Shown piece after piece: positions 13,477 to 22,396 of a stretch of 23,237 bases of DNA. The notes under the pieces were generated by a model. The model worked only from the letters and a program-made list of their open reading frames with translations. It did no database searches and was not told the DNA's origin. The DNA comes from Oscillospiraceae bacterium. Its GTDB lineage: Bacteria > Bacillota > Clostridia > Oscillospirales > Oscillospiraceae. Every line of letters begins with the position of its first letter. Positions within the stretch are counted from its first letter, which is position 1. Location: NCBI GenBank assembly GCA_016296635.1, contig JAEDIZ010000026.1, positions 1-23,237 on the forward strand, written 5' to 3'. The position numbers and the translations under genes are program-made.

Positions 13477-14948
13477 GCACAAGAAATGCATCTTTGAAGT
13501 TTTCTGCCAGCGAGGCGATTGTGCAGGGTTTGAGCCGCGATGGCGGTTTGTTCCTGCCGGAGAGCATTCCGCAGATCACCATGGCACAGGTGGAACAGCT
13601 GGCAAAGCTGCCGTATCCCCAGCGTGCAGCGAAGATCATGAAGCTGTATCTGGAGGATTTCTTCGAGGAAGAACTGCTCGGCTTTGCCGAAAAGGCATAC
13701 GGCCCCGTGAAGTTTGATACACCGGCAGCCGCTCCCGTGGTGGAAGTTGAGCCGGGCAACCATGTACTGGAGCTTTGGCACGGCCCGACCTGTGCATTCA
13801 AGGACATGGCACTGCAGATGCTGCCGTATCTGCTGACGGCAAGCCTCAAAAAGACCGGCGAAGAAAAGACGGTCTGCATTCTGGTCGCGACCTCCGGCGA
13901 TACCGGAAAGGCTGCACTGGAAGGCTTCCGCGATGTGGAGCATACGAAGATCCTTGTATTCTATCCGGACGGCGGCGTTTCCGATATTCAGAAGCTGCAG
14001 ATGGTCACGCAGGAAGGCGCAAATGTCGGCGTCTGCGCCGTGGAAGGCAACTTTGACGATGCACAGACCGGCGTCAAGCGCATTTTCTCCGACGCGGAGC
14101 TTCGTGAGCAGCTGGAAAAGAACGGCTATTTCCTTTCTTCCGCCAACTCCATCAACTGGGGCCGCGTTCTGCCGCAGATCGTTTACTACATTTCCGCTTA
14201 CTGCGATCTTCTGAACGCGGGCGCAGTCAAGGCAGGCGAAAAGATCAACTTCTGCGTGCCGACCGGCAACTTCGGCAACATCCTCGCAGGCTACTATGCA
14301 AAGCATATGGGTCTGCCTGTGGGCAAACTGATCTGCGCCTCCAATGAAAACAATGTGCTGACGGATTTCATCCGTACCGGTACCTATGACCGCAACCGTC
14401 CCTTCTATCAGACGGCTTCGCCCTCTATGGATATTCTGATCTCCTCCAATCTGGAGCGGCTTCTGTATCTGCTGTCCGGCTCGGATGAGGAAGTGCGCGG
14501 CTATATGGAAAGTCTGAATAAAACCGGCAAATACACGGTTTCCGAGAAGATCCGCAAGGCTGTGGCAGAGGAATTTGCCTGCGGCTATGCAGATGATGCC
14601 ATGGGCGCAAAGACCATTCAGGCCATCTTCACGCAGAAGGATTATCTCATGGATACCCATACGGCAGTTGCCTACACGGTTCTGAAACAGTACCGCGCCG
14701 AAACTGCAGACGAAACGCCGACCGTGGTGGACTCCACGGCAAGCCCCTTCAAGTTCTGCACCAGCGTTCTTTCTGCCCTCGGCGAAACCGAGCAGGAAAA
14801 GGGTACGGCGATCATCGGCCAGCTCAGCAGCAGAACCGGCAGACCGGCACCCAAGCCTCTGGCAGAGCTGGCAGGCAAGACGGTTCGCTTTGAGCAGGTA
14901 GTCAGCAAGGAAAACATGAAGCGCGTTGTTACGGAGTTCCTGCGCTGA
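13464..14948 (+). CDS. thrC: Threonine synthase
   Basis: A PLP enzyme of 494 aa converting O-phosphohomoserine to threonine, the last step of threonine biosynthesis. The N-terminus (YYVSTRNASLKFSASEAI, LSRDGGLFLPE) and size match the long E. coli/yeast-type ThrC rather than the shorter class. The PLP lysine is K113 in GPTCAFKDMALQ. The substrate and phosphate loops ATSGDTGKAA and PTGNFGNILAGYYAK are present. ATG 13464 has GGAGG ten bases upstream and lies within the 3' end of the dipeptidase gene (13-bp overlap). The stop overlaps the next ATG by one base. No other threonine gene is in the window. Confidence 0.96.
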   Translation: MYYVSTRNASLKFSASEAIVQGLSRDGGLFLPESIPQITMAQVEQLAKLPYPQRAAKIMKLYLEDFFEEELLGFAEKAYGPVKFDTPAAAPVVEVEPGNHVLELWHGPTCAFKDMALQMLPYLLTASLKKTGEEKTVCILVATSGDTGKAALEGFRDVEHTKILVFYPDGGVSDIQKLQMVTQEGANVGVCAVEGNFDDAQTGVKRIFSDAELREQLEKNGYFLSSANSINWGRVLPQIVYYISAYCDLLNAGAVKAGEKINFCVPTGNFGNILAGYYAKHMGLPVGKLICASNENNVLTDFIRTGTYDRNRPFYQTASPSMDILISSNLERLLYLLSGSDEEVRGYMESLNKTGKYTVSEKIRKAVAEEFACGYADDAMGAKTIQAIFTQKDYLMDTHTAVAYTVLKQYRAETADETPTVVDSTASPFKFCTSVLSALGETEQEKGTAIIGQLSSRTGRPAPKPLAELAGKTVRFEQVVSKENMKRVVTEFLR

Positions 14949-15637
14949 TGGCACTGTATGCAATCGGCGATCTGCATCTGGCACTCGGTGCGGACAAGCC
15001 CATGGACATTTTCGGCGGCCGCTGGGAAGGTTACATGGACAAGCTTCGCGAAGGCCTTTCCGTGATCGGCCCGGAGGATACGACGGTTTTGCTGGGCGAT
15101 CTCAGCTGGGCGCTGGGTATCGAGCAGGCCCGGGAGGATTTTGCCTTCATCAGCCGGATTCCCGGCAGAAAGATCATCCTCAAGGGAAACCACGACTACT
15201 GGTGGACCACGGCGGCTAAGTTCTATAAGTTCTGCGAGCAGAATGAATTTGCTGATATGTTCATTCTGAACAACAACTGCTATTTCTACGGCGACATTGC
15301 CATCTGCGGTACGCGCGGCTGGTTTTATGAGGAGGAAAAGCAGGGAACGCACGACGAAAAGGTGTTCAGACGGGAGCTTGGCAGACTGGAAGCATCCCTG
15401 AAGGCAGCAGGAGACCGGGAAAAGTATTGTTTTCTCCACTACCCGCCGCGCTACCGCGGCTATGAATGTCCGGAGATTCTGAGCCTTTTGAAAGCATACG
15501 GCGTTACGCGCTGCTATTACGGTCATCTGCACGCCGACAGCCTGAAACTGGCTATTCAGGGCAGCTTCGAAGGGACGCAGTTCGGTCTGTTGTCTGCTGA
15601 TTATGTAAACTTCAGACCGGAACGCATCGCAGATTAA
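14948..15637 (+). CDS. Calcineurin-like metallophosphoesterase
   Basis: A 229-aa protein with all metal-binding blocks of the calcineurin-like phosphoesterase fold: GDLHL (D8, H10), GDLSW (D51), GNHDYWW (N81, H82), H164 in LHYPPRY and GHLH (192-195). It is similar to the stand-alone phosphoesterases often found in clostridial genomes, with no established substrate. It is the last gene of the lepB operon, starting inside the thrC stop (TGATG). No strong terminator follows, only a 7-bp stem at 15644-15663 without a T run, so some read-through into the tig leader is possible. Confidence 0.9.
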   Translation: MALYAIGDLHLALGADKPMDIFGGRWEGYMDKLREGLSVIGPEDTTVLLGDLSWALGIEQAREDFAFISRIPGRKIILKGNHDYWWTTAAKFYKFCEQNEFADMFILNNNCYFYGDIAICGTRGWFYEEEKQGTHDEKVFRRELGRLEASLKAAGDREKYCFLHYPPRYRGYECPEILSLLKAYGVTRCYYGHLHADSLKLAIQGSFEGTQFGLLSADYVNFRPERIAD

Positions 15638-15677
15638 AATAAATTTCATCGAATTGGATGAAAACAAGAAAAAAGAG

Positions 15678-15706
15678 TGGAAATCTTGAAGAAAGTCTGC
15701 TAAAAT
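15678..15706 (+). promoter_or_regulatory. Promoter of the tig-clp-lon cluster
   Basis: TGGAAA (15678-15683), 17-bp spacer, TAAAAT (15701-15706) with an extended TG (15698-15699). It leaves a leader of about 60 bp before the tig ATG. No HrcA (CIRCE) or CtsR-type repeat was recognised near it. Confidence 0.6.
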
Positions 15707-15773
15707 ATAGCGGATTCAATTTTTGAGGTGAATTACGGCCCATTGCGGCCGCACCATAGGAGGAAAAACCAAC

Positions 15774-17129
15774 ATGAATGTTAAGAGCGTAGAAAAAGAA
15801 AAGGGCACAGCAAAAATCACGGTTGAGATCGAAAAGGCTGAGTTCGATGCTGCACTGACCAAGGCATATGCCAAGGTAAAGAAGGATATCATGATCCCCG
15901 GCTTCCGCAAGGGCAAGGCTCCTCGCAAGATGGTTGAAGCTATGTACGGCCCCACCGTGTTCTATGAAGATGCAGTCAACGAAATCTTCCCGGAGATCTA
16001 TGAAAAGGCAGTTACCGAGCAGCAGATCAAGGCAGTCGGCGCTCCGTCCGTTGCAGATATGAACACCGAAGAAAACGGCAATGTTGTAATCGTTGTTGCA
16101 ACTGAGCTGTATCCCGAAGTTACCCTCGGCGAATACAAGGGCATCGAAGTTCCCAAGACCGTTGTCAATGTTGCAAAGGCTGATGTCGACGCAGAGCTGG
16201 AGCGTATGCGCGACCGCAACGCCCGCATTGAGACCGTTGAGCGTGCAGCCGAGATGGGTGACACCGTTGTTCTCGATTTCGAAGGCTTTGTTGACGGCAC
16301 CGCTTTTGAAGGCGGCAAGGCTGAGAAGTATTCTCTGACCCTCGGCTCCGGCTCCTTCATCCCCGGCTTTGAAGAGGCACTTGTCGGTGTTTTGGCAGGC
16401 GAGGACAAGGATGTCGACGTGACCTTCCCCGAAAACTACACCAAGGAGCTGGCAGGCAAGGCAGCTACCTTCAAGTGCAAGATCCACGAAGTCAAGCAGA
16501 CCATCAAGCCCGAGCTGGACGATGAGTTTGCAAAGGATGTTTCCGAGTTCGATACTCTGGCTGCTCTGAAGAAGGACATCAAGGCTAACCTGACCAAGAC
16601 TCGTCAGGAAGAAGCTGACCGTGCTTTCGAGAACGCAGCTGTTGAGCTGGCCGGCCAGAACATGACCTGCGAGATTCCTGCCTGCATGATCGAAGAGCAG
16701 GTTGACAAGCATCTCGAGCAGTTTGCATATCAGCTGCAGATGCAGGGCATGAAGATGGAAGACTACATCAAGATGATGGGCGGCGACATGAATGCAATGC
16801 GTCAGTCCATGCGTCCCATGGCTGAGACTACCGTTCGCTCCAACATCCTGCTCAGCGAGATCGTGAATGTTGAGAACATCGAAGTTTCCGATGAGGAAGT
16901 TGAGGATGAACTGAAGAGCCTGGCTGAACAGTATGAGATGGAACTGGACAAGGTCAAGGAAGCAGTCAATCTCGATATGGTCAAGTCCGATCTGAAGGGC
17001 AAGAAGGCTGTCAAGCTGATCGTTGACAACGCCAAGGCAGTTGACGTTGCCGAAAAGAAGCCCGCAAAAAAGGCTGCCAAGAAGGACGAGGAAGCTTCCG
17101 AAGAAGCTGCGGAGGAAGTCAAGGAATAA
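15774..17129 (+). CDS. tig: Trigger factor chaperone
   Basis: A ribosome-associated chaperone and peptidyl-prolyl isomerase of 451 aa. The N-terminal ribosome-binding signature GFRKGKAP is at 43-50. The FKBP-type domain follows at about 160-245 (GDTVVLDFEGFVDGTAFEGGKAEKYSLTLGSGSFIPGFE), then the long helical C-terminal chaperone domain. An extra low-complexity Lys/Ala then Glu-rich tail (about 422-451, KKPAKKAAKKDEEASEEAAEE) is common in Clostridia. AGGAGG precedes the ATG. Codon choice is strongly biased (GTT, GCT, AAG), as in rplS, indicating high expression. It heads the protein quality-control cluster. Confidence 0.97.
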   Translation: MNVKSVEKEKGTAKITVEIEKAEFDAALTKAYAKVKKDIMIPGFRKGKAPRKMVEAMYGPTVFYEDAVNEIFPEIYEKAVTEQQIKAVGAPSVADMNTEENGNVVIVVATELYPEVTLGEYKGIEVPKTVVNVAKADVDAELERMRDRNARIETVERAAEMGDTVVLDFEGFVDGTAFEGGKAEKYSLTLGSGSFIPGFEEALVGVLAGEDKDVDVTFPENYTKELAGKAATFKCKIHEVKQTIKPELDDEFAKDVSEFDTLAALKKDIKANLTKTRQEEADRAFENAAVELAGQNMTCEIPACMIEEQVDKHLEQFAYQLQMQGMKMEDYIKMMGGDMNAMRQSMRPMAETTVRSNILLSEIVNVENIEVSDEEVEDELKSLAEQYEMELDKVKEAVNLDMVKSDLKGKKAVKLIVDNAKAVDVAEKKPAKKAAKKDEEASEEAAEEVKE

Positions 17130-17180
17130 TTCCCTTTTTGGCTGGTTAGAATGTAGAGACCACAGAAAGGAGACAGTTCT

Positions 17181-17762
17181 ATGAGTTTGGTTCCGTATGT
17201 TGTTGAGCAGACCAGCCGCGGCGAGCGGTCGTATGATATTTTTTCCCGCCTGCTCAATGACCGTATCATCATTTTGTCCGAAGAAGTCAACAGCACGACT
17301 GCAAGTCTGATCGTTGCCCAGATGCTGTATCTGGAAGCGCAGGATCCCGATAAGGACATCCAGTTCTATATCAACAGCCCCGGCGGCAGCGTTACGGACG
17401 GCATGGCGATCTACGATACCATGCAGTACATCAAGTGCGATGTGGCAACCATCTGTGTCGGCATGGCTGCATCCATGGGCGCGTTCCTGCTTTCCGCAGG
17501 CACGAAGGGCAAGCGCATGGCGCTGCCCAACGCGGAGATCATGATCCACCAGCCCTCCGCAGGCACGAAGGGCAAGGTCACCGATATGGAGATCGATGTG
17601 GAGCATTATCTGCGCATCAAGGAGCGTCTGAACGCAATTCTTGCCGAAAACACCGGCAAGACGCCGGAGCAGGTCAAGCTCGATTCCGAACGCGACCACT
17701 GGATGAGCGCGGAAGAGGCTGCTGCATACGGCCTTGTGGACAAGGTGATTTACAAGCGCTGA
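17181..17762 (+). CDS. clpP: ATP-dependent Clp protease proteolytic subunit
   Basis: A serine peptidase of 193 aa forming the double-heptamer Clp chamber. The catalytic triad is visible: S98 in GMAASMGAF, H123 in MIHQPSAG and D172 in SERDHW. FYINSPGGSVTDGMAIYDTM forms the substrate-side strand. The N-terminal propeptide is very short (SLVPYVVEQTSRGERSYDI), usual for Firmicutes. AGGAG precedes the ATG by 9-10 bases. It lies 51 bp after tig and 25 bp before its partner clpX, so the protease and unfoldase are co-expressed. Confidence 0.97.
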   Translation: MSLVPYVVEQTSRGERSYDIFSRLLNDRIIILSEEVNSTTASLIVAQMLYLEAQDPDKDIQFYINSPGGSVTDGMAIYDTMQYIKCDVATICVGMAASMGAFLLSAGTKGKRMALPNAEIMIHQPSAGTKGKVTDMEIDVEHYLRIKERLNAILAENTGKTPEQVKLDSERDHWMSAEEAAAYGLVDKVIYKR

Positions 17763-17787
17763 TTTTTCTCTCGAAAGGAGACCCGCC

Positions 17788-19050
17788 ATGGCAAAAGATG
17801 GCGTCCGCTGTTCCTTCTGCGGCAAGCGGGAGGGACAGGTCAAGCGGATCCTTGCCGGTCCGAATGCCTGTATCTGTAATGAATGTATTGATCTGTGTAA
17901 CGGAATCATGCAGGATGAGATGCAGGCAGAATATACCCAGCAGATGGAGATGCCGGATAAGCTCCCGACACCTCAGGAAATCAAAACCTATATGGACCAC
18001 TACATCATTGGACAGGACGAGGCAAAAATCGCCTTGTCCGTGGCGGTCTATAACCACTATAAGCGCATCTTTTTTGCCGGAGATTCGGATGTGGAGCTGC
18101 AGAAGAGCAACATCCTTCTGATCGGCCCCACGGGTTCCGGTAAAACACTCTTTGCGCAGACACTTGCAAGAATTCTGAATGTCCCCTTCGCTATTGCCGA
18201 CGCCACCACGCTGACGGAAGCCGGCTATGTAGGCGAGGACGTAGAGAATATTCTGCTCCGGCTGCTGCAGGCTGCGGATTTCAATGTGGAGCTGGCTGAG
18301 CGCGGCATCATTTACATCGACGAGATGGATAAGATCGCCCGCAAGAGTGAGAATACCTCCATTACCCGTGATGTTTCCGGCGAGGGTGTGCAGCAGGCGC
18401 TGCTGAAAATCCTCGAAGGAACGGTTGCCAATGTTCCGCCGCAGGGCGGACGCAAGCACCCGCAGCAGGAATTCATTCAGATCGATACCACCAACATTCT
18501 GTTTATCTGCGGCGGCGCCTTTGACGGTCTGGATAAGATCATCGAAAGCAGAACCGATACCGCAGCTGTCGGCTTCGGTGCGGATGTGCAGAGCAAGAAG
18601 CAGCGCGATGTCGGAGAACTCTTCCGGAAGGTCGAACCGCACGATCTGCTCAAGTTCGGAATTATTCCGGAATTGGTGGGCAGACTGCCTGTGATCACCG
18701 CACTGGAAAGCCTGAAGAAGGAAGACCTTGTGAAAATCCTTACAGAGCCGAAGAACGCGCTCTGCAAGCAGTACTGCAAACTGCTCGGTTACGATCAGGT
18801 CGAACTGAGCTTTGAGGAGGCCGCATTGGATGCGATCGCACAGAAGGCAATCGAGCGCCAGATCGGCGCGAGAGGTCTGCGTGCCATCATGGAGAGCGTC
18901 ATGACGCAGGTCATGTTCGAAATCCCCTCCGATCCGTCCATTCAAAGCGTCGTGATTACGGAGGATTGCGTGAAGAATCAGGCAAAGCCGGTCATCAACA
19001 GAGATCCCGGCAAGCCTCGTGCGCGTATTCAAAGCACAAGTGTCACATAA
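17788..19050 (+). CDS. clpX: Clp protease ATP-binding subunit ClpX
   Basis: An AAA+ unfoldase of 420 aa that delivers substrates to ClpP. It has an N-terminal zinc-binding dimerisation domain with C8, C11, C30 and C33. Walker A is GPTGSGKT (113-120) and Walker B is IIYIDE (174-179). The ClpP-docking loop reads VGFG (261-264) instead of the common IGFG, a conservative change. The sensor-2 region IGARGLRAI follows. The start has GAAAGGAG upstream. A hairpin separates it from lon. Confidence 0.97.
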   Translation: MAKDGVRCSFCGKREGQVKRILAGPNACICNECIDLCNGIMQDEMQAEYTQQMEMPDKLPTPQEIKTYMDHYIIGQDEAKIALSVAVYNHYKRIFFAGDSDVELQKSNILLIGPTGSGKTLFAQTLARILNVPFAIADATTLTEAGYVGEDVENILLRLLQAADFNVELAERGIIYIDEMDKIARKSENTSITRDVSGEGVQQALLKILEGTVANVPPQGGRKHPQQEFIQIDTTNILFICGGAFDGLDKIIESRTDTAAVGFGADVQSKKQRDVGELFRKVEPHDLLKFGIIPELVGRLPVITALESLKKEDLVKILTEPKNALCKQYCKLLGYDQVELSFEEAALDAIAQKAIERQIGARGLRAIMESVMTQVMFEIPSDPSIQSVVITEDCVKNQAKPVINRDPGKPRARIQSTSVT

Positions 19051-19063
19051 TAAAAATCGCAGG

Positions 19064-19100
19064 GCGTGCTGCAAAAGGTTTCATTTTGCAGCGCGCTTTG
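19064..19100 (+). terminator. Hairpin between clpX and lon, attenuator or weak terminator
   Basis: A 13-bp stem, GCGTGCTGCAAAA (19064-19076) with TTTTGCAGCGCGC (19084-19096), has one G-U pair and a 7-nt loop, followed by only TTTG. With such a short T run it may terminate partially or mark an RNA processing site, lowering lon relative to clpX. Confidence 0.55.
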
Positions 19101-19128
19101 TCATTCTCCATAGAAAGGAGAGTTTCTT

Positions 19129-21543
19129 ATGAACGATTATAAGCCGTTGGCATGTATGCCGATCCTTGCACTGCGGGGGCTGGTTGTCTTTCCCAGTGTC
19201 GTTACCCACTTTGATGTGGGCCGCCGGAAGTCCGTCCGCGCCGTGGAAGAGGCCATGCAGGCCGGTCAGCTGATCTTTCTGACGGCGCAGAAGGATGTGG
19301 ATATTGACGATCCGAAGAAGAGCGAACTCTATGAGATCGGCACCGTCAGCACCATCAAGCAGATTCTGCGCATGCCCGGAGATAATATGCGGATTCTTGT
19401 AGAGGGTCAGTACCGGGCAAAGATGATCGACTGCATTCAGTCTGAACCATATCTGTTCGGCAAGGTGCTGCAGATGCCGGATCTGAACTGCAACAAAACT
19501 CTGCCTAAAGTGCAGGCGCTCGTGCGGCAGACCCATGAACTGTTCAGCCAGTTTGTGGAGCTTGCCGTCAAGACCGGGCAGGACAGCCTTCTGCAGGTGA
19601 CCTCTTCGGAGGAACCGGGGTTCGTTGCGGACTTCACCGCACAGCATGCCACCTATTCCTATCAGGACAAGCAGAAGGTTTTGGAGCAGCTGCATCCGGT
19701 GAAAAGACTGCAGCTGGCAGCAGAACTGCTTGCCAAGGAACTGGACATTCTGCAGCTGGAAAATGAAATTTCCGACAAGGTACAGCAGAATGTGGACAAG
19801 AACCAGCGCGATTACTATCTGCGTGAGCAGATGCATGTGATTCGCGAGGAACTGGGCGAAGAGGAAGATGACGCGGATGCCGATCACTATCGGCAGAAGA
19901 TCCTCGACCTCCATCTTGCTGCGGAAACGGAAGAGAAGCTTCTCAAGGAAGTGCGTCGCTATGCAAAGCAGCAGCCGGGTTCGGCGGAATCCGCTGTGAT
20001 GCGTACCTATCTGGATACAGTTATCGATCTGCCGTGGAATACCACCACGCAGGAGCGGCTGGACGTGGAAGCGGCAAGAAAGATTCTCGATGCCGACCAT
20101 TTCGGCCTTGAAAAGGTGAAAGAGCGAATTCTGGAAACGCTGGCGGTCAGACAGCTGGCACCGCAGCTGCCGGGGCAGATCCTCTGCCTTGTCGGCCCTC
20201 CGGGTGTCGGCAAGACTTCCATTGCCATTTCCATTGCAGGTGCTCTCAATCGCAAGCTGGCGCGGCTGTCGCTCGGCGGCGTCCATGACGAAGCGGAGAT
20301 TCGCGGTCACCGCAAGACCTATATCGGCGCGATGCCCGGCAGAATCATGGCGGCGGTCGCGCAGGCCAAGAGCAAAAACGCACTTTTGCTGCTCGATGAG
20401 ATCGACAAGTTGGGCAGCGATTATAAGGGCGATCCGTCCTCGGCACTTCTCGAGGTGCTGGACAGCGCGCAGAATTCGTCCTTCCGCGATCATTATCTTG
20501 AGGTTCCATTTGACCTCTCCGCGTGCATGTTCATCACCACGGCGAACACCACGGATACCATTCCGCGGGCGCTGCTCGACCGTATGGAAGTGATTGAGCT
20601 TGGCTCCTACACGGATGAGGAGAAGCTGCAGATCGCAAGGCGGCATCTGCTGCCTAAGCAGCTTGCAAAGCACGGCATCGAAAAGGGGAAAGTCCGTGTT
20701 TCCGATGATGCGATCCGCGAGATCATCGCGTGCTATACGCGGGAATCCGGCGTCAGAAATCTTGAACGCGAGCTGGCTGCCCTTTGCAGAAAGTGCGCCA
20801 TGCGCTTCGTGGGTGCGGACGCGCCCAAGCGCATCGTCATTTCAGGCGTGAAGCTGGAAAGCTTCCTCGGCCCGAAGAAGTTCCTGCCGGATGAGCTGCC
20901 GCAGGCAGATCAGCTCGGTCTTGTGACCGGACTTGCCTGGACGAGCGTGGGCGGTGAAACGCTGGAGGTCGAGGTCAATGTCGTTGACGGCAGCGGTAAG
21001 CTGGAGCTGACGGGCAACCTTGGCGATGTGATGAAGGAATCTGCCTTTGCGGCCATGAGTTACGTCCGTTCCCGGGCGGAAAAGTTCGGCCTTGCGCCTG
21101 ATTTCTATAAAACGAAGGATATTCACGTGCATTTCCCGGAGGGCGCGGTGCCCAAGGACGGCCCGTCTGCCGGCATCACCATCTGCACGGCGCTGGTATC
21201 GGCGCTGACCGGCGCGCCGGTTCGCAGAGATATTGCCATGACCGGCGAAATCTCCATCCGCGGACGGGTGCTTCCCATCGGCGGTCTGAAGGAAAAGACC
21301 ATGGCGGCTTTGCGCCACGGCATCAAGACGGTCATCATTCCTGCCGCCAATGAAAAGGATCTGAGCGAGATCGATCAGACGGTTCGTCATGCGCTCAATT
21401 TCATCACGGCGACCCATGTGGACAGCGTGATCGCGGCTGCATTGGATTTTTCTAATTGCAAGCTGCCGCAGGAATCGGCGCAGGAAAAGACGATTCCGGT
21501 TCCGACAGAAGCGCCGCATTCCAAGCCTGCGATCCGGCAGTAA
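19129..21543 (+). CDS. lon: ATP-dependent Lon protease (LonA)
   Basis: A cytosolic ATP-dependent serine protease of 804 aa, standard LonA length. It has an N-terminal substrate-binding LON domain (PILALRGLVVFPSVVTHFDVGR), then a coiled-coil region (about 195-270, rich in Glu/Lys/Gln). The AAA+ domain has Walker A GPPGVGKT (356-363) and Walker B LLLLDEIDKLG. The C-terminal protease domain has the Ser-Lys dyad: S680 in KDGPSAGIT and K723 in GGLKEKTMAALRHG. The C-terminus carries a short Pro/Glu-rich tail. A good GAAAGGAG site precedes the ATG. It follows clpX after a hairpin and is 11 bp upstream of engB. Confidence 0.97.
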   Translation: MNDYKPLACMPILALRGLVVFPSVVTHFDVGRRKSVRAVEEAMQAGQLIFLTAQKDVDIDDPKKSELYEIGTVSTIKQILRMPGDNMRILVEGQYRAKMIDCIQSEPYLFGKVLQMPDLNCNKTLPKVQALVRQTHELFSQFVELAVKTGQDSLLQVTSSEEPGFVADFTAQHATYSYQDKQKVLEQLHPVKRLQLAAELLAKELDILQLENEISDKVQQNVDKNQRDYYLREQMHVIREELGEEEDDADADHYRQKILDLHLAAETEEKLLKEVRRYAKQQPGSAESAVMRTYLDTVIDLPWNTTTQERLDVEAARKILDADHFGLEKVKERILETLAVRQLAPQLPGQILCLVGPPGVGKTSIAISIAGALNRKLARLSLGGVHDEAEIRGHRKTYIGAMPGRIMAAVAQAKSKNALLLLDEIDKLGSDYKGDPSSALLEVLDSAQNSSFRDHYLEVPFDLSACMFITTANTTDTIPRALLDRMEVIELGSYTDEEKLQIARRHLLPKQLAKHGIEKGKVRVSDDAIREIIACYTRESGVRNLERELAALCRKCAMRFVGADAPKRIVISGVKLESFLGPKKFLPDELPQADQLGLVTGLAWTSVGGETLEVEVNVVDGSGKLELTGNLGDVMKESAFAAMSYVRSRAEKFGLAPDFYKTKDIHVHFPEGAVPKDGPSAGITICTALVSALTGAPVRRDIAMTGEISIRGRVLPIGGLKEKTMAALRHGIKTVIIPAANEKDLSEIDQTVRHALNFITATHVDSVIAAALDFSNCKLPQESAQEKTIPVPTEAPHSKPAIRQ

Positions 21544-21554
21544 AGGAGGACGCC

Positions 21555-22142
21555 ATGAATCTTCACAACGCGGAATTTGTCCGCTCCGTGACCAGCGTTT
21601 CCGACTGCCCGAAGGACGGCCTTGCGCAGATCGCCTTTGCGGGTAAGTCCAATGTGGGAAAGTCCTCTGTCATCAACAAGCTGCTGCTGCGGAAAAACTT
21701 CGCCCGCGTGGGCGAAGCGCCCGGCAAGACGACGCATATCAACTTTTTCTGCATTGACAAAAAGATGTATCTGGTCGATCTGCCCGGTTACGGCTACGCC
21801 AAGGTGCCGCAGAAGGAAAAAGAGCGCTGGGCAAAGCTGATGGAAAGCTATTTCGCTGCGCCGGATACCTTCAGTTTGGGCGTCATGATCGTGGATGCAC
21901 GGCACAAGCCGACGGAAAACGACGTGATCATGGCAAACTGGTTTCTGCAGAGTGAACGCCCCTTTGTGGTGGTGGCCAACAAGCTGGACAAGCTGAAGAA
22001 AAGTGAACTGGAGCCAAACATGGCCTGCATCCGCCAGACCCTCAACCTGCCGGAGCAGGTGCAGCTGATCCCGTTTTCTGCCGAAAAGGGAGATGGACGG
22101 GAAGAGCTTCTGAAGCTGATTCTGCAGGCGGCAGGAGAATAA
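21555..22142 (+). CDS. engB: Ribosome biogenesis GTPase EngB (YsxC)
   Basis: A small GTPase of 195 aa needed for 50S subunit assembly. G1 is GKSNVGKSS, G2 Thr is in APGKTTHINFF, G3 is DLPGYGYAKV, G4 is NKLDK and G5 lies at PFSAEKG. The frame is open into the end of lon, but ATG 21555 with AAAGGAGG at 5-6 base spacing and the family's short N-terminus decide the start. The lon-engB order is conserved in Firmicutes. It is the last gene of the cluster; a strong terminator follows within 8 bp. Confidence 0.96.
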   Translation: MNLHNAEFVRSVTSVSDCPKDGLAQIAFAGKSNVGKSSVINKLLLRKNFARVGEAPGKTTHINFFCIDKKMYLVDLPGYGYAKVPQKEKERWAKLMESYFAAPDTFSLGVMIVDARHKPTENDVIMANWFLQSERPFVVVANKLDKLKKSELEPNMACIRQTLNLPEQVQLIPFSAEKGDGREELLKLILQAAGE

Positions 22143-22149
22143 AAAACGA

Positions 22150-22187
22150 AAAAACCGACCTGTGTTTTCAAACACAGGTCGGTTTTT
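22150..22187. terminator. Perfect 18-bp terminator after engB
   Basis: AAAAACCGACCTGTGTTT (22150-22167) pairs perfectly with AAACACAGGTCGGTTTTT (22170-22187) around a 2-nt loop. The A/T tails on both sides make it active in either direction. It also faces the minus-strand small ORF. Confidence 0.9.
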
Positions 22188-22222
22188 GATAAGCTATGGC
22201 GCGGCAGAAATGTTCCGATTGA

Positions 22223-22396
22223 TTATTCCTTTTTCCAGGTCTTTCGAAGCTGATTTGTAAGGATGATAAGCAGTGTCAATGAAATGATTTTTATAAAACT
22301 CAATAGGACGTCTTTACCGTTAAGGAAATAGATAAGAAGAATTGTTGCAGATAATACAAGAATCATCGCTAAAATGATGAGAATCCGTTGCTTTAA
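22223..22396 (-). pseudogene. Small hydrophobic reading frame without a normal start
   Basis: An open frame of about 57 codons reads KQRILIILAMILVLSATILL, then IYFLNGKDVLLSFIKIISL, then TLLIILTNQLRKTWKKE: two strong hydrophobic segments and a basic tail, like the small two-helix membrane proteins of Clostridia. AGGAGG stands at 22406-22411 on the minus strand, but the codon at proper distance is TTA (22394-22396), preceded in frame by a TGA; an ATT is one base away in another frame. The first ATG is internal (22364-22366, giving 47 aa) and lacks a ribosome binding site. It may be a gene that lost its start by a point change or an A insertion, or a sequencing error. I see nothing else in the 22188-22487 gap. 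Function unknown. Confidence 0.4.

Noticed and set aside
13431..14984. A 517-codon minus-strand frame opposite thrC, and similar ones opposite clpX (17674-19074) and lon (19081-20673)
   Set aside because: All are complementary to strongly conserved coding genes with catalytic motifs on the plus strand, and their translations show no recognisable domain.
15644..15663. Short hairpin after the metallophosphoesterase gene, considered as a terminator
   Set aside because: Only 7 bp (TTTCATC/GATGAAA) and followed by A-rich, not T-rich, sequence on the plus strand.
15744..15753. Palindrome TGCGGCCGCA in the tig leader, considered as an operator
   Set aside because: A single 10-bp GC palindrome with no flanking symmetry is weak, and it does not match HrcA or CtsR sites; likely chance.
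15612..17909. A 765-codon open frame on the minus strand opposite tig and clpP
   Set aside because: It is fully antisense to two unmistakable genes, its translation has the Leu/His/Asp-rich look of a reverse-complement shadow, and it arises from the biased codon use of tig. No ribosome binding site or family match.
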